Source of the DNA: Micromonospora sp. RP3T
GTDB lineage: Bacteria > Actinomycetota > Actinomycetes > Mycobacteriales > Micromonosporaceae
NCBI RefSeq assembly: GCF_003027925.1
Contig: NZ_PYPS01000007.1
Coordinates: 62,001-126,000 of the forward strand
Length of the DNA: 64,000 nucleotides
Reading direction: 5' to 3'
In this document: positions 43,429 to 52,853 of the stretch, piece after piece
Numbering within the stretch: the first letter of the stretch is position 1
How the letters are laid out: every line of letters starts with the position of its first letter
Notes under the pieces: generated by a model
What the model saw: the letters and a program-made list of their open reading frames with translations, nothing else
The model's database searches: none
What the model was told of the DNA's origin: nothing
Position numbers and translations under genes: made by a program

Positions 43429-46014
43429 TCAGCGGGACGCCGAGGGGAACTCCTCGAACCACGCCTCGACCCGCTCCGCGGTCGCCGGCCGGGCCAGTGC
43501 GAAGCCCTGGCCGTACCGGCAACCCGCCCGGCGGGCGCCGGCCACCTGACCGTCCGACTCCAGCCCCTCCACCACCACCTCCACGCCGAGCCGGTCGCCG
43601 AGGTTCGCCACCACGTCGATCAGCGGACGCTGCCCGTCCCCGCCCGGCGCCACCAGGTGCGGGCCCACCTTCAGCAGGTCGATCGGCAACCGGCGGAGCT
43701 GGGCCAGCGAGGCGTGCTCGGCACGGAAGTCGTCGAGCGCGGTGCGCACCCCGAGCGACCGCAGACCGGCCAGCCGCGCCGTCACGGTGGGCAGCTCCGC
43801 CCCCACCGCCGGCTCGGCCACCTCCACCACCAGCCGTTCCGGCGGCACGTCGTACGCCGCCAACGCGGTCGCGGTACGCGCCACGAAGTCCGTCGCGGCC
43901 AGCTCCCGCGGCGTGACGTTGACCGCCATCCACAGCTCGCGGCCCCCCTCCGACCAGGCGGCGAGCTGCCGGCAGGCCCGGTCCACCACCCACCACCCGA
44001 CCTCACCGAGCAGGTCCAGGTCGGCCGCCACCGGCAGCAGCTCCGCCGGCAGCACGGTGCCCAGCGCGGGGCTGCGCCAGCGCAGCAGCGCCTCGGTGCC
44101 GACCGGCATCCGGTCCGCCAGCGCCACCACCGGCTGGTAGACCAGGTCCAGCTCGCCGCGAGCCACCGCGCCGGGCAGCTCCCGTTCCAGGTCGAGCCGG
44201 CGGACCAGTTGCTCCTCCAGGTAGGCGTCGTACCACTCGATCCGCTCCCGGCCGAGCTGCGCCGCCCGCCGCCGCGCCAGGTCGGCCTGGCGCAGCACGT
44301 CCTCCGGGTCGCCACCGGTGGTCTCGGCCAGCCCGACGCTGACCCGGAGCGGAGTACCGCCCTCCGGCCGGGGGTACGGCTCGGCGAGCGCCGTCAGCAG
44401 CCGCGTGCCCAGCGCGTACGCGGGCACCGGCCCGAGGTCGGTGAGCACGGCGAACCCGGTGTCGCCGACGTGGGCGACCAGGTCGTGCGGACCGCAGCCG
44501 GCGCGCAGCCGGCGCCGCACCTCGACCAGCGCCGGCCCGTCCGGCGGCGCCGCCTCGTCGCCGTGCACGTCCACCAGGAGCAGCGCGCCGCCGCTGCGCA
44601 GGGACAGCGCCCGCACCAGCTCGGCCCGGGTCAACAACGCCGGCTCACCGCCCTCGTCGCCCACGCCGGCAAGCCGCCGCAGCCACGCCTCGCTGGCCGC
44701 GAGCCGCTCCACCCGGCGGCGCTGGTCGGCGGCGGCCAGCAGCTCACCCACCATGATCGGCGGGATGACCGCCAGGCCCAGGGCCATCGCCGCCGGGGTG
44801 AACTCGCCCGCCGTGCCCAGGTGCACGCCGGCCGCGAGCGCGGCGATGCCGGCCGGCGCGGTGAGCCGGGGCCACGCGGCCGGCGCGGCCCCGTGGTGCG
44901 GTCGCTCCCCCGCCGAGGTACGCCGGGCGCCGGCGGCGATCAGCAGCGCACCGGCCAGCACCGGCGGCGCGACGGCCGACAGCGCGCGATCCGGGGCGTC
45001 GTACGCGAGCAGCACCACCAGCAGCGCCAGCCCGCCCAGCGTGAGCCCGGCGCCGGCGTGGCAGCACGCGGCGCCCGGCCGACGCCGGCGTTCGGAGACC
45101 GCCGCCATGGCGAGCACTGCCAACGCCACCGCCCCGCCACCGGTGGCCACCCACGCGACCGGCGGCACCGGACCGGCGGGCAGCAGCATCCAGCCGGCGA
45201 AGACCAGGCTGACGCCGAGCGCGAGCACGTCGACGGTGCGGCGCAGACGTTCCCGGCCGGGGAGCCGGGACCGACCCGGCAGGCGGAGCAGCGCGGCGGC
45301 GTGCAGCGGCGCGGTGAGGCCGAGCCCGATCAGCGCCACCGGCAGCCGGTGCGCCGGGTCGCTCAGCGGCAGCACCGCGACCGTGAGCCCGGCGACCAGG
45401 ACGGCCGCGTCGAGAATCGCGGCGACCCGCCGGGACAGCGCGACCCGGCGGGCCTGCCGCCCGGTCGCGGCGCCCGGGACGGGTGGGCCCGCCCGGCCGG
45501 TCACCTCGGCCCGACCCGGGGCGGGGGTCCGCTCCGGCGGCCCGGAGCCGCCCGCCCGCGGTATGCCGAGGCAGGTCTTCGGTCGACCCGGAACGGCGCG
45601 CGGCGCCGACGCCGGACCGTCGAGGTGCGGAACGGCGCGCGGCGCCGACGCCGGACCGTCGACGGGCGGAACGGCGCGCTGCCCCGAGACCGGATCGGCG
45701 GAGCCCGGGGGGACGTGCCGCGCCGGCGTCACGGGGTCGGCACCCGCTGCACGGCGGCGCGTCCGGGTCGAGGGCAGCGGGCTGCGCGCCGGGACGGCGT
45801 GACGAGTCGGCGCCGGGGTGGGCGGGACGCCTGCCAGCCAGGCGAGCCGGACACAGGCGAGGGCGGAGGCGCCGGCAACGGCGAGCGCCGCGGCGGCCGG
45901 ACCGGGCACGAGCCCGGCGACGCCGGCCAGCAGGAAGGACATGCCGAGGAGCGATACGGCCAGGTCGGGCAGCGGTGGCCGCCGGCGGGGTCCGGCGGAG
46001 GGGATGACGGGCAC
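43429..46014 (-). CDS. Membrane protein with degenerate GGDEF and EAL domains
   Basis: 861 residues from GTG 46014 (AAGG at 8 nt); ATG 46089 would add 25 residues without a ribosome site. Two helices near the start, a long Pro/Arg/Ala-rich segment (about 65-185) with a 13-residue tandem repeat, then about eight helices (185-430). The GGDEF signature is replaced by HVGDTGF, so no cyclase activity is expected. The EAL domain keeps EALLRW and LDDF, but the usual GTGYSSL loop reads RAEHASL. It is probably a c-di-GMP sensor or weak phosphodiesterase. Its operator-like site 3 neighbour belongs to lacI. No partner gene in operon. Confidence 0.8.
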   Translation of the reverse strand: MPVIPSAGPRRRPPLPDLAVSLLGMSFLLAGVAGLVPGPAAAALAVAGASALACVRLAWLAGVPPTPAPTRHAVPARSPLPSTRTRRRAAGADPVTPARHVPPGSADPVSGQRAVPPVDGPASAPRAVPHLDGPASAPRAVPGRPKTCLGIPRAGGSGPPERTPAPGRAEVTGRAGPPVPGAATGRQARRVALSRRVAAILDAAVLVAGLTVAVLPLSDPAHRLPVALIGLGLTAPLHAAALLRLPGRSRLPGRERLRRTVDVLALGVSLVFAGWMLLPAGPVPPVAWVATGGGAVALAVLAMAAVSERRRRPGAACCHAGAGLTLGGLALLVVLLAYDAPDRALSAVAPPVLAGALLIAAGARRTSAGERPHHGAAPAAWPRLTAPAGIAALAAGVHLGTAGEFTPAAMALGLAVIPPIMVGELLAAADQRRRVERLAASEAWLRRLAGVGDEGGEPALLTRAELVRALSLRSGGALLLVDVHGDEAAPPDGPALVEVRRRLRAGCGPHDLVAHVGDTGFAVLTDLGPVPAYALGTRLLTALAEPYPRPEGGTPLRVSVGLAETTGGDPEDVLRQADLARRRAAQLGRERIEWYDAYLEEQLVRRLDLERELPGAVARGELDLVYQPVVALADRMPVGTEALLRWRSPALGTVLPAELLPVAADLDLLGEVGWWVVDRACRQLAAWSEGGRELWMAVNVTPRELAATDFVARTATALAAYDVPPERLVVEVAEPAVGAELPTVTARLAGLRSLGVRTALDDFRAEHASLAQLRRLPIDLLKVGPHLVAPGGDGQRPLIDVVANLGDRLGVEVVVEGLESDGQVAGARRAGCRYGQGFALARPATAERVEAWFEEFPSASR
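45591..45683. repeat. 39-bp tandem repeat inside the degenerate GGDEF-EAL gene
   Basis: Two full 39-bp units (starting 45591 and 45630) and a 15-bp third unit (45669-45683) are nearly identical. They encode DGPASAPRAVPHL-type 13-residue units in the disordered segment. Near-identity at DNA level indicates recent slippage expansion. Confidence 0.9.
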
Positions 46015-46305
46015 GGCGGTCGCCTTCGTGAGGGGGCACGGGGCGGTGCTGTTGCGGTGCGGCGTGCGGGGCAGGACGGGCGGTCGCATCGGCGGGGACC
46101 GCTGCGGCCATGCCTAAGAACGATCCCGGAATCGGCTGGTGACGGCACGTTCAGAGTGACGCGCGTCACATTCACCGCGGTTGACGGCGACAAAACGGAC
46201 GGCAGGTGCCGCCAACTTCATGATCACGCGCGAGGGCCGGGGGGCGGGGCCGGGGGGCGGGGGCCAGGGGCGGGGTGTGAGCTGGTCGGATGCGATCATC
46301 GGAGC

Positions 46306-46743
46306 GTGAGTCGCGCCGACACCGTCCGGTTCCGTCCCAACCAGGCCATCCTGGTGGCCGCCATCGTCGCCTTCATCGGCGCGCTGCCGCTGGCCACCGC
46401 CCGATGGTGGCTGCTCTGGGTGCTGCTGGTGCCGCTCGGGATCGGGCTGTGGGCGTGGCGGTCCGGCACCGACGCCGACGCCCGTGAGCTACGGCTGCGG
46501 GCGCTCGTCGGGCAGCGACGGGTGCCCTGGGACCGGGTCGCCGAGCTGGCCGGCGACGCCCGCGGCCGGGCCGTCGTCCGGCTCGACGACGGTCAGGTGC
46601 TGACGCTGCCCGCGGTACGCGCCACCGACCTCCCCCGGCTGATCGCCACCACCGGGCAGCGCCTTCCCGACGGCGCCACCGGCCGGGGACGGCTCGACGA
46701 CGGCACCGGTCGGCAGCAGCCCGACGACGACGCCGGTCAGTAA
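46306..46743 (+). CDS. PH-domain-like membrane protein
   Basis: 145 residues: two transmembrane helices (about 14-33 and 35-52) and a small domain (ELRLRALVGQRRVPWDRVAEL, then VRLDDGQVLTLPAV) typical of bacterial PH-like (bPH) proteins, followed by an acidic Asp/Gly/Gln tail. Such proteins are common in actinobacterial membranes with unclear roles. GTG 46306 has GATCAT ending 6 nt upstream. The 3' end overlaps the convergent dehydrogenase gene by 7 nt. Confidence 0.75.
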   Translation: MSRADTVRFRPNQAILVAAIVAFIGALPLATARWWLLWVLLVPLGIGLWAWRSGTDADARELRLRALVGQRRVPWDRVAELAGDARGRAVVRLDDGQVLTLPAVRATDLPRLIATTGQRLPDGATGRGRLDDGTGRQQPDDDAGQ

Positions 46744-47663
46744 CCGTCCACCACCCGGTTCGTCAGCTCCTCCCCGGCCACGAAGCGGCGCAACTGCGCC
46801 CCCACCAGCCGGTACGCGCGCGGCAGCAGACCGCGCACCGAGCCGGCGACGTGCGGGGTGAGCAGCACGTTCGGCAGCTCCCACAGCGGATGGTCGGCCG
46901 GCAGCGGCTCCGGGTCGGTGACGTCCAGCGCGGCCCGGAGCCGCCCCGACGCCAGTTCGGCGAGCAGCGCCGGCGTCCGGGCCACCGGTCCCCGCGCGGC
47001 GTTCACCAGCAACGCGCCGTCCGGCATCGCGGCGAGGAACCGCTCGTCGACCAGCCCACGGGTCTGCCCGGTCAGCGGCACCAGCAGCACCACCACGTCC
47101 GCGGCGGGCAGCAGGGCGGGCAGGTCGGCCACCCCGTGCACGTCCTCGTCCGGGCGGGCGGTGCGGGCGACAAGCGTGAAGCTCACCTCGAACGGGGCGA
47201 GCCGGGCGCGTACCGCCGCGCCGATCGAGCCGGCGCCGACGATCAGCACCCGCTTGCCGGCCAGCTCGTCGGTCGGGGCGACCTCGTCGTACGCCCATTC
47301 CCGGCGGGCCTGGGCGCGGGCCAGCGGCGCGAACCCGCGCAGCGCGGACAGGATCGCGGCGACCACCCACTCGGCGGTGGCCGAGTCGTGCACGCCGCGG
47401 GCGTCGCAGAGCGTCACGCCGGCCGGCATCCGGCCCGCCCACGCGTCCGCGCCGGCGGAGAGCAGTTGCACCACCTCGACGTCCGGCAGGTCGGCCAGGA
47501 GCGCGCCGGCGTCCGGGCCGGCCAGGAACGGTGGCACCCAGAACCGCACCCCGGCCGGGGACGACGGGAGGCGGGCCGGATCGGTCAGCACCTCCACGGT
47601 GACGTCGGGCGGCAGTTCGCCGAGCAGTCGACGACCGTCGGGATGCGGAATCCATGCCTTCAC
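46737..47663 (-). CDS. D-isomer 2-hydroxyacid dehydrogenase
   Basis: 308 residues. The Rossmann motif is VLIVGAGSIGAAVRARL; the catalytic Arg, Glu and His lie in NAARGPVART, TDPEPLPADHPLW and LTPHVAGS. It reduces a 2-oxo acid with NAD(P)H; substrate not predictable. It lacks the extra domains of SerA and so is not a second phosphoglycerate dehydrogenase. GTG 47663. Divergent from the phosphatase gene. Confidence 0.88.
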   Translation of the reverse strand: MKAWIPHPDGRRLLGELPPDVTVEVLTDPARLPSSPAGVRFWVPPFLAGPDAGALLADLPDVEVVQLLSAGADAWAGRMPAGVTLCDARGVHDSATAEWVVAAILSALRGFAPLARAQARREWAYDEVAPTDELAGKRVLIVGAGSIGAAVRARLAPFEVSFTLVARTARPDEDVHGVADLPALLPAADVVVLLVPLTGQTRGLVDERFLAAMPDGALLVNAARGPVARTPALLAELASGRLRAALDVTDPEPLPADHPLWELPNVLLTPHVAGSVRGLLPRAYRLVGAQLRRFVAGEELTNRVVDGY

Positions 47664-47805
47664 GACCGCCGACGATATCCGTAGCCGCAGGTCGACGCGG
47701 CGGCGGCCGTGACGAACGCCCCGCCGGAGGTCGGACACCCGTGCGACAGGGTTTAATCGAGGGCGGGACGCCGGCCGGCGTCGCGACGCGCAGGACAGGG
47801 GGGCG

Positions 47806-49611
47806 ATGAGCGAGGACGACCCGGAGCGGAAGGTGGCGCCGATTCCGGCGCTGACCGATCCCGACCGGCTGCGGTCCCTCGACGAGACACGCCTCGACGC
47901 GGTGCCGGACGAGGCGTTCGACCGGTTCGCGCGGCTGGTCGGCGACCTGCTCGATGTGCCGGTCGCGCTGGTCTCCCTGGTCGACGCGGACCGCCAGTTC
48001 TTCCCCGGCGCGACCGGGCTGCCACAGCCCTGGGCGGATCGCCGGGAGACCCCGCTGAGCCACTCGTTCTGCCAGCACGTCGTCGACATCGAGGTGCCGA
48101 TGGTGCTGCCCGACGCCCGGCTCTACCCCCGGGTGCGGCTGAACCTGGCCATCGAGGACCTCGGCGTGGTGGCGTACGCGGGCATGCCGCTGACCGACCT
48201 GGAGGGGCGGGTGCTCGGCTCGCTCTGCGCCATCGACAGCAAGCCCCGCGCCTGGACCAGGGAACAGTTGCGTACGCTCGCCGACCTGGCCGCCGCCTGC
48301 TCGTCGGAGTTGCGGCTGCGGATCGCGGTCCGCAGCGCCGAACAGGCCCGCCGCCGCGCGGAGGAGGCCCACGACCGGCTCGCGATGCTGGCCGGGATGA
48401 GCGAGATGCTCGGCGGCACGCTCGACGTGGCCACCGCGGTCGACCGCCTGGCGCACGCCATGGTGCCGCTGCTGGCCGACTGGTGCCTGATCACGCTGGT
48501 CGACCCGGCGGGCCGGCCGCGCAGCGTCTCCGGCGTGCACCGGGACGGGGAACGCCGCGCCGACCTGGCCCGCTTCGCCACGCTGCTGACCACCGGGCTC
48601 GGCCCGGAGTCGCTGATCCGCTCGGTGCTGCGCTCCGGTCGGCCGGTGATGCGCGGCGCCGCCGGCATCGCGGACGTGGCGCACGGCACCACCCGCCCGG
48701 AGCTGGTGCCGCTTGCCGAACGGCTCGGCATCGGCTCGCACCTGACGGTGCCCATCACCGCCGTCGGCGACCGGGTGATCGGCGCCGTCACGCTTGTCAA
48801 CCGCGCCGGCCGGCGCGGGTTCGACGCGAGCGACCTGCGGACCGCGCAGGACATCGGGGTACGCGCCGGCCAGGCGGTCGGCAACAGCCGGCTCTACGGC
48901 GAGCAGCGGCACGTGGCCGAGGTGCTCCAGCACAGCATGCTGCCGGTGCTGCCGACCGTGTCCGGGATGGAGCTGTCCGCCGGCTACCTGCCGGCGGCGG
49001 ACCGGGTCGAGGTCGGCGGCGACTGGTACGACGCGTTCGTCCAGCCCGACGGCGAGCTGATCGCCGCCATCGGTGACGTCGCCGGCCACGACATCGAGGC
49101 CGCCGCCACCATGGGGCAGTTGCGCAACCTGGTCCGGGGCAACGCGTACGGGCGGGACGATCCGGTGGAGGAGCTGGTGGCCAACCTCGACCGGGCCATC
49201 GGTGGGCTCCGGGTGCCGACGGTCGCCACCGCCGTGCTGGCCCGGGTCCGGCCCGGCGACGGTGGGCTCCGGGTCTGCTGGTGCAATGCCGGGCACCCGC
49301 CGCCGGTGCTGATCCGCGCCGACGGCACGGTGTCGGTGGCGGAGGGACGCGGTCCGCTGCTCGGTCTGGTCCGCCCGCCCCGGCGCACCGGCCGGACGCT
49401 GACGCTCGCTCCGGGCGACACGCTGCTGCTGCACACCGACGGTCTGATCGAACGCCGGGACCAGCCGATCGACGAGGGGCAGGCGGAGTTGCTCGACCGG
49501 CTCGCCGCCGACGGTCCGGACGTGCCGCTGGCCGTGCTCTGCGACCGGCTGCTGGCCGCCGCGCACCGCCGCGAGGACGACGTCGCCGTGCTCGCCCTGC
49601 GCGCCGGCTGA
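47806..49611 (+). CDS. GAF-GAF-SpoIIE phosphatase
   Basis: 601 residues: GAF domain 1 (about 28-170, SHSFCQHVVDIEVPM), a short coiled coil (about 175-205), GAF domain 2 (about 205-365), and a PP2C-type SpoIIE domain (about 385-601) whose metal aspartates appear in GGDWYDAF, IGDVAGHD and REDDVAVLAL. Such proteins dephosphorylate anti-anti-sigma factors and link sensed signals to stress sigma factors. No sigma/anti-sigma genes adjoin. ATG 47806 follows a run of G residues. Confidence 0.9.
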   Translation: MSEDDPERKVAPIPALTDPDRLRSLDETRLDAVPDEAFDRFARLVGDLLDVPVALVSLVDADRQFFPGATGLPQPWADRRETPLSHSFCQHVVDIEVPMVLPDARLYPRVRLNLAIEDLGVVAYAGMPLTDLEGRVLGSLCAIDSKPRAWTREQLRTLADLAAACSSELRLRIAVRSAEQARRRAEEAHDRLAMLAGMSEMLGGTLDVATAVDRLAHAMVPLLADWCLITLVDPAGRPRSVSGVHRDGERRADLARFATLLTTGLGPESLIRSVLRSGRPVMRGAAGIADVAHGTTRPELVPLAERLGIGSHLTVPITAVGDRVIGAVTLVNRAGRRGFDASDLRTAQDIGVRAGQAVGNSRLYGEQRHVAEVLQHSMLPVLPTVSGMELSAGYLPAADRVEVGGDWYDAFVQPDGELIAAIGDVAGHDIEAAATMGQLRNLVRGNAYGRDDPVEELVANLDRAIGGLRVPTVATAVLARVRPGDGGLRVCWCNAGHPPPVLIRADGTVSVAEGRGPLLGLVRPPRRTGRTLTLAPGDTLLLHTDGLIERRDQPIDEGQAELLDRLAADGPDVPLAVLCDRLLAAAHRREDDVAVLALRAG

Positions 49612-49674
49612 GCGGCCGGCCCGCACCGCGTCGTCCGGCCCGGTTCGCCGTCGCGTGCGGCTACGCTGGGCCGG

Positions 49675-50850
49675 GTGAGCCCGCGACTCCCGTACCCCCG
49701 CGCCCACCGCTTCCGGACGGTGCTGGCGGCGTCCTGCGCGGCGCTGCTGCTGGGCACCGCCGGCTGCGCGCTCGGTGAGCCCGCGCCGGATCCGGCCGGC
49801 GAGCCGCCCAACCTGCCGACACCGTCGAGCACGGCCAGCCCCGGCGGGGCGAGCCAGCAGGTGGTGGCCACGGTGCTGGCGAAGGGGCTGGCGGTGCCGT
49901 GGGCGATCGCGTTCCTGCCCGACGGCGCGGCGCTGGTCACCGAGCGGGACAGCGGCCGGATCGTCCAGGTCGGCCCGGAGTCGGGGCCGGACGGGCTGGC
50001 CGTCCGGCCGGTCCAGACGGTGCCCGGCGTGGCGGCCGGCGGTGAGGGCGGCCTGCTCGGCATCGCCGTCTCCCCGAAGTACGCGCAGGACCGGACGATC
50101 TTCGTCTACTACACGGCCGAGGCCGACAACCGGGTCGCGAAGCTGCGGCTGGGTCAGACGCCGACGCCGATCCTCACCGGCATCCCGAAGGCCGGCAACC
50201 ACGACGGCGGCGGCCTGGGTTTCGGCCCGGACGGCTTCCTCTACGTGAGCACCGGGGACGCCGGGCGCACCGCGAACGCGCAGGACCCGAAGAGCCTCGG
50301 CGGCAAGATCCTCCGGATCACTCCGGAGGGCAAGCCGGCCCCGGGCAACCCGACCGCCGGTTCGCCGGTGTGGTCCTCGGGTCACCGCAACGTGCAGGGC
50401 TTCGCCTGGATGCCGGACAAGCGGATGTACGCGGTGGAGTTCGGCCAGAACACCTGGGACGAGATCAACCAGATCAACCAGGGCGGCAACTACGGCTGGC
50501 CGCAGGTCGAGGGGCGCGGCGACGACAACCGCTACGTGGACCCGGTCGTGCAGTGGCGCACCGCCGACGCGTCCTGCTCCGGGCTGGCCGCCGTGGAGCG
50601 GCTGCTGGTCGCCGCGTGCCTGCGGGGGCAGCGGCTGTGGCTGGTCGAGCTGGCCGGCAACGGGACCGTCCTGGGCCAGCCGCGCGAGCTGCTCACCGGC
50701 CGGTACGGTCGGCTGCGTGCCGCCACCGTGGCGCCGGACGGCTCGATCTGGGTGAGCACCTCGAACCGGGACGGCCGGGGTCGGCCGGCCGCCGAGGACG
50801 ACCGGATCCTGCGGCTGGTCCTCGCGGACGGCGGCGCCGGCCGGAGCTGA
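49675..50850 (+). CDS. PQQ-type soluble glucose/sorbosone dehydrogenase-like lipoprotein
   Basis: 391 residues. Lipoprotein signal with lipobox GTAGC (Cys near residue 31), a Thr/Ser/Pro linker, then a six-bladed propeller of the GSDH family ([47 protein letters not shown]). It oxidises sugars outside the membrane if PQQ is bound; many actinobacterial members have no proven cofactor. GTG 49675 has TACGCT ending 7 nt upstream. Confidence 0.88.
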   Translation: MSPRLPYPRAHRFRTVLAASCAALLLGTAGCALGEPAPDPAGEPPNLPTPSSTASPGGASQQVVATVLAKGLAVPWAIAFLPDGAALVTERDSGRIVQVGPESGPDGLAVRPVQTVPGVAAGGEGGLLGIAVSPKYAQDRTIFVYYTAEADNRVAKLRLGQTPTPILTGIPKAGNHDGGGLGFGPDGFLYVSTGDAGRTANAQDPKSLGGKILRITPEGKPAPGNPTAGSPVWSSGHRNVQGFAWMPDKRMYAVEFGQNTWDEINQINQGGNYGWPQVEGRGDDNRYVDPVVQWRTADASCSGLAAVERLLVAACLRGQRLWLVELAGNGTVLGQPRELLTGRYGRLRAATVAPDGSIWVSTSNRDGRGRPAAEDDRILRLVLADGGAGRS

Positions 50851-50904
50851 GCCGCTTCGGACAGGTTTGCCAAGATCACTCACTGGGCAGGTCAGAATCT
50901 CAGC

Positions 50905-52512
50905 ATGGACGGCCAGGAGAACGAAGAGCAGCGCGCCGGGGACCCGACGTCCCCGGCGACCGGCCGCGCCCGCCGCCTCGCGGCCTGGCGACCGGGCCAC
51001 CGGCTGCGCCGGGTCGGCGTGGCGCTGGCGCTGCTCGCGGTCACGCTCGGCGGCATCGTGGTCGGCACGTACGCCGGCGGCCACGTCGGCACCGACATCG
51101 GCCCGTTCCGGGCGGAGCTGAAGCTCAGCCCGTCACTGAGCGGCGGCACCACCGTCGACATCCCGCCGTTGGGCGCGTTGTTGCTGGACAGCCACGACGG
51201 GCCGGCGTACCTGACCGTCGAGGTGGGCTCGCTGGACCAGCGACGCACCGAGGCGCTCATCGACGATCCGGCGAGCATCAGCCGGGCCAGCCAGTCGGCG
51301 GTGCAGGACGTCCGGGACGGCGTGCTGCGGCTCGGCCTGCGGACGCTCGCCTCGGCGGTGCTGGCCACCCTGCTCCTGGCCGGGCTGGTCTTCCGCGACG
51401 TGCGGCGTACCGCCTGGGCCGGCGGGTTGGCGCTGGTCATCACCGCCGGCAGTCTCGGCCTGGGCGCGGCCACCGTCCGGCCGCAGGCGATCGAGGAACC
51501 GCGGTACGAGGGGCTGCTGGTCAACGCGCCCGCGATCGTGGGTGACGCGCGGCGGATCGCCAACGACTACACCAAGTACGCGGAGCAGCTCCAGCGGCTG
51601 GTCGGCAACGTCAGCAAGCTCTACACCACGGTCTCGTCGCTGCCGGTGGTGCAGCCGTCCCCGGGCACCACCCGGGTGCTGCACGTCTCGGACATGCACC
51701 TCAACCCGACCGGCTGGCAGCTGATCCGTACGGTGGTCGAGCAGTTCGGCATCGACGTCGTGATCGACACCGGCGACCTCACCGACTGGGGCAGCGAGCC
51801 GGAGGCGTCCTACGTCGGCTCGATCGGCCTGCTCAAGAAGCCGTACGTCTACATCCGCGGCAACCACGACTCGCCCCGGACCGCCGCGGCGGTGGCCCAG
51901 CAGCCGAACGCCGTGGTGCTGAACAACTCGACCACGACGGTGGCCGGGCTGACCATCGCCGGCATCGGCGATCCGCGGTTCACCCCGGACAAGGAGACCT
52001 CACCGGCCGGCAGCGGACTCACGTCGGCGGTGGCCGACCAGGTGATCGGCGCCGGCGAGCAGCTCGCCGGCACGGTGGAGAAGTCGCCGCGAAAGGTGGA
52101 CGTGGCGCTGGTGCACGACCCGGCGTCGGCCGGGCCGCTCTCCGGCACCTGCCCGCTGGTGCTCTCCGGGCACACCCACGCCCGCCAGGTGTCGAAGCTG
52201 CCGCAGGTGCCGGGTGAGCAGCCGACGACGCTGATGGTCGAGGGCTCGACCGGTGGGGCCGGGCTGCGCGGGCTGGAGGGCGAGAAGCCGACGCCGCTGG
52301 CCATGACGGTGCTCTACTTCGACCAGCAGAAGCTGCTCCAGGCGTACGACGAGATCACCGTGGGCGGCACCGGGCAGTCGCAGGTCAACCTGGAACGGCA
52401 CGTCATCCGGGACCCGGCCAAGGGCGACGAGGTGCCGGTCACCCCGACACCGACCCGCGGCGCCCCGGAATCGGGGTCGCCGAGCGCGACCCCGGCCCCG
52501 ACCCCCAGCTGA
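50905..52512 (+). CDS. Membrane-bound metallophosphoesterase
   Basis: 535 residues: helix at about 37-58, an extracytoplasmic loop, two helices (about 145-192), then a calcineurin-like phosphoesterase domain (about 255-470) with DMH, GDLTD, GNHD and GHTH metal-binding motifs. A Pro/Thr/Ser tail ends the protein. The active site should lie outside the membrane. Substrate unknown. ATG 50905 has CAGAAT ending 6 nt upstream, so it may be leaderless. It follows the sugar dehydrogenase by 54 nt. Confidence 0.87.
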   Translation: MDGQENEEQRAGDPTSPATGRARRLAAWRPGHRLRRVGVALALLAVTLGGIVVGTYAGGHVGTDIGPFRAELKLSPSLSGGTTVDIPPLGALLLDSHDGPAYLTVEVGSLDQRRTEALIDDPASISRASQSAVQDVRDGVLRLGLRTLASAVLATLLLAGLVFRDVRRTAWAGGLALVITAGSLGLGAATVRPQAIEEPRYEGLLVNAPAIVGDARRIANDYTKYAEQLQRLVGNVSKLYTTVSSLPVVQPSPGTTRVLHVSDMHLNPTGWQLIRTVVEQFGIDVVIDTGDLTDWGSEPEASYVGSIGLLKKPYVYIRGNHDSPRTAAAVAQQPNAVVLNNSTTTVAGLTIAGIGDPRFTPDKETSPAGSGLTSAVADQVIGAGEQLAGTVEKSPRKVDVALVHDPASAGPLSGTCPLVLSGHTHARQVSKLPQVPGEQPTTLMVEGSTGGAGLRGLEGEKPTPLAMTVLYFDQQKLLQAYDEITVGGTGQSQVNLERHVIRDPAKGDEVPVTPTPTRGAPESGSPSATPAPTPS

Positions 52513-52560
52513 TTCCCCGTTACTTTTCGTGACGGCGGCATCGGAACGGGGTGTCGGCCC

Positions 52561-52699
52561 GCGCCCCCTTTGCTCTGCAGCCATCGACGCAGCAGCCACC
52601 GAGTGTCACCGCCCTGGCGACCGTCGCCGCGCGATGGTCCCGACCTAAGCGCAGGTCGAAGCCGTGGTGCGGATTTGGCTGCAGAGCAAAGGGCGGCGC
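52561..52699. repeat. 139-bp element with terminal inverted repeats
   Basis: The ends GCGCCCCCTTTGCTCTGCAG and CTGCAGAGCAAAGGGCGGCGC mirror each other over about 23 nt with a single offset. The middle holds a small stem CGACCT-AAGCGC-AGGTCG (52641-52658). No open frame is inside. It could be a MITE-like element or a structured RNA. The rest of the 341-nt gap between convergent genes (52701-52853) contains nothing I can name. Confidence 0.75.
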
Positions 52700-52853
52700 G
52701 CGGTACCTCCGTCGCTCCGCTCGGCCGTCACGGTCCGCGACAACACGTTCCGCTCACTCTCCGCGACGGCCTTCCGCCACACCGCATGACGGCACGGCCG
52801 CTCCCACCGCACGACGGCACGGGCCGCTGACGCCGCGCAACCGTCCGGCCGGG

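Noticed and set aside
45589-45683. Possible CRISPR-like array from the 39-bp repeats
   Set aside because: The units are contiguous with no spacers and stay in frame within a gene; it is a coding tandem repeat.
52513-52853. tRNA or rRNA fragment in the gap with the inverted repeats
   Set aside because: The stem-loops do not form a cloverleaf and no T-loop GTTCRANNC is present.
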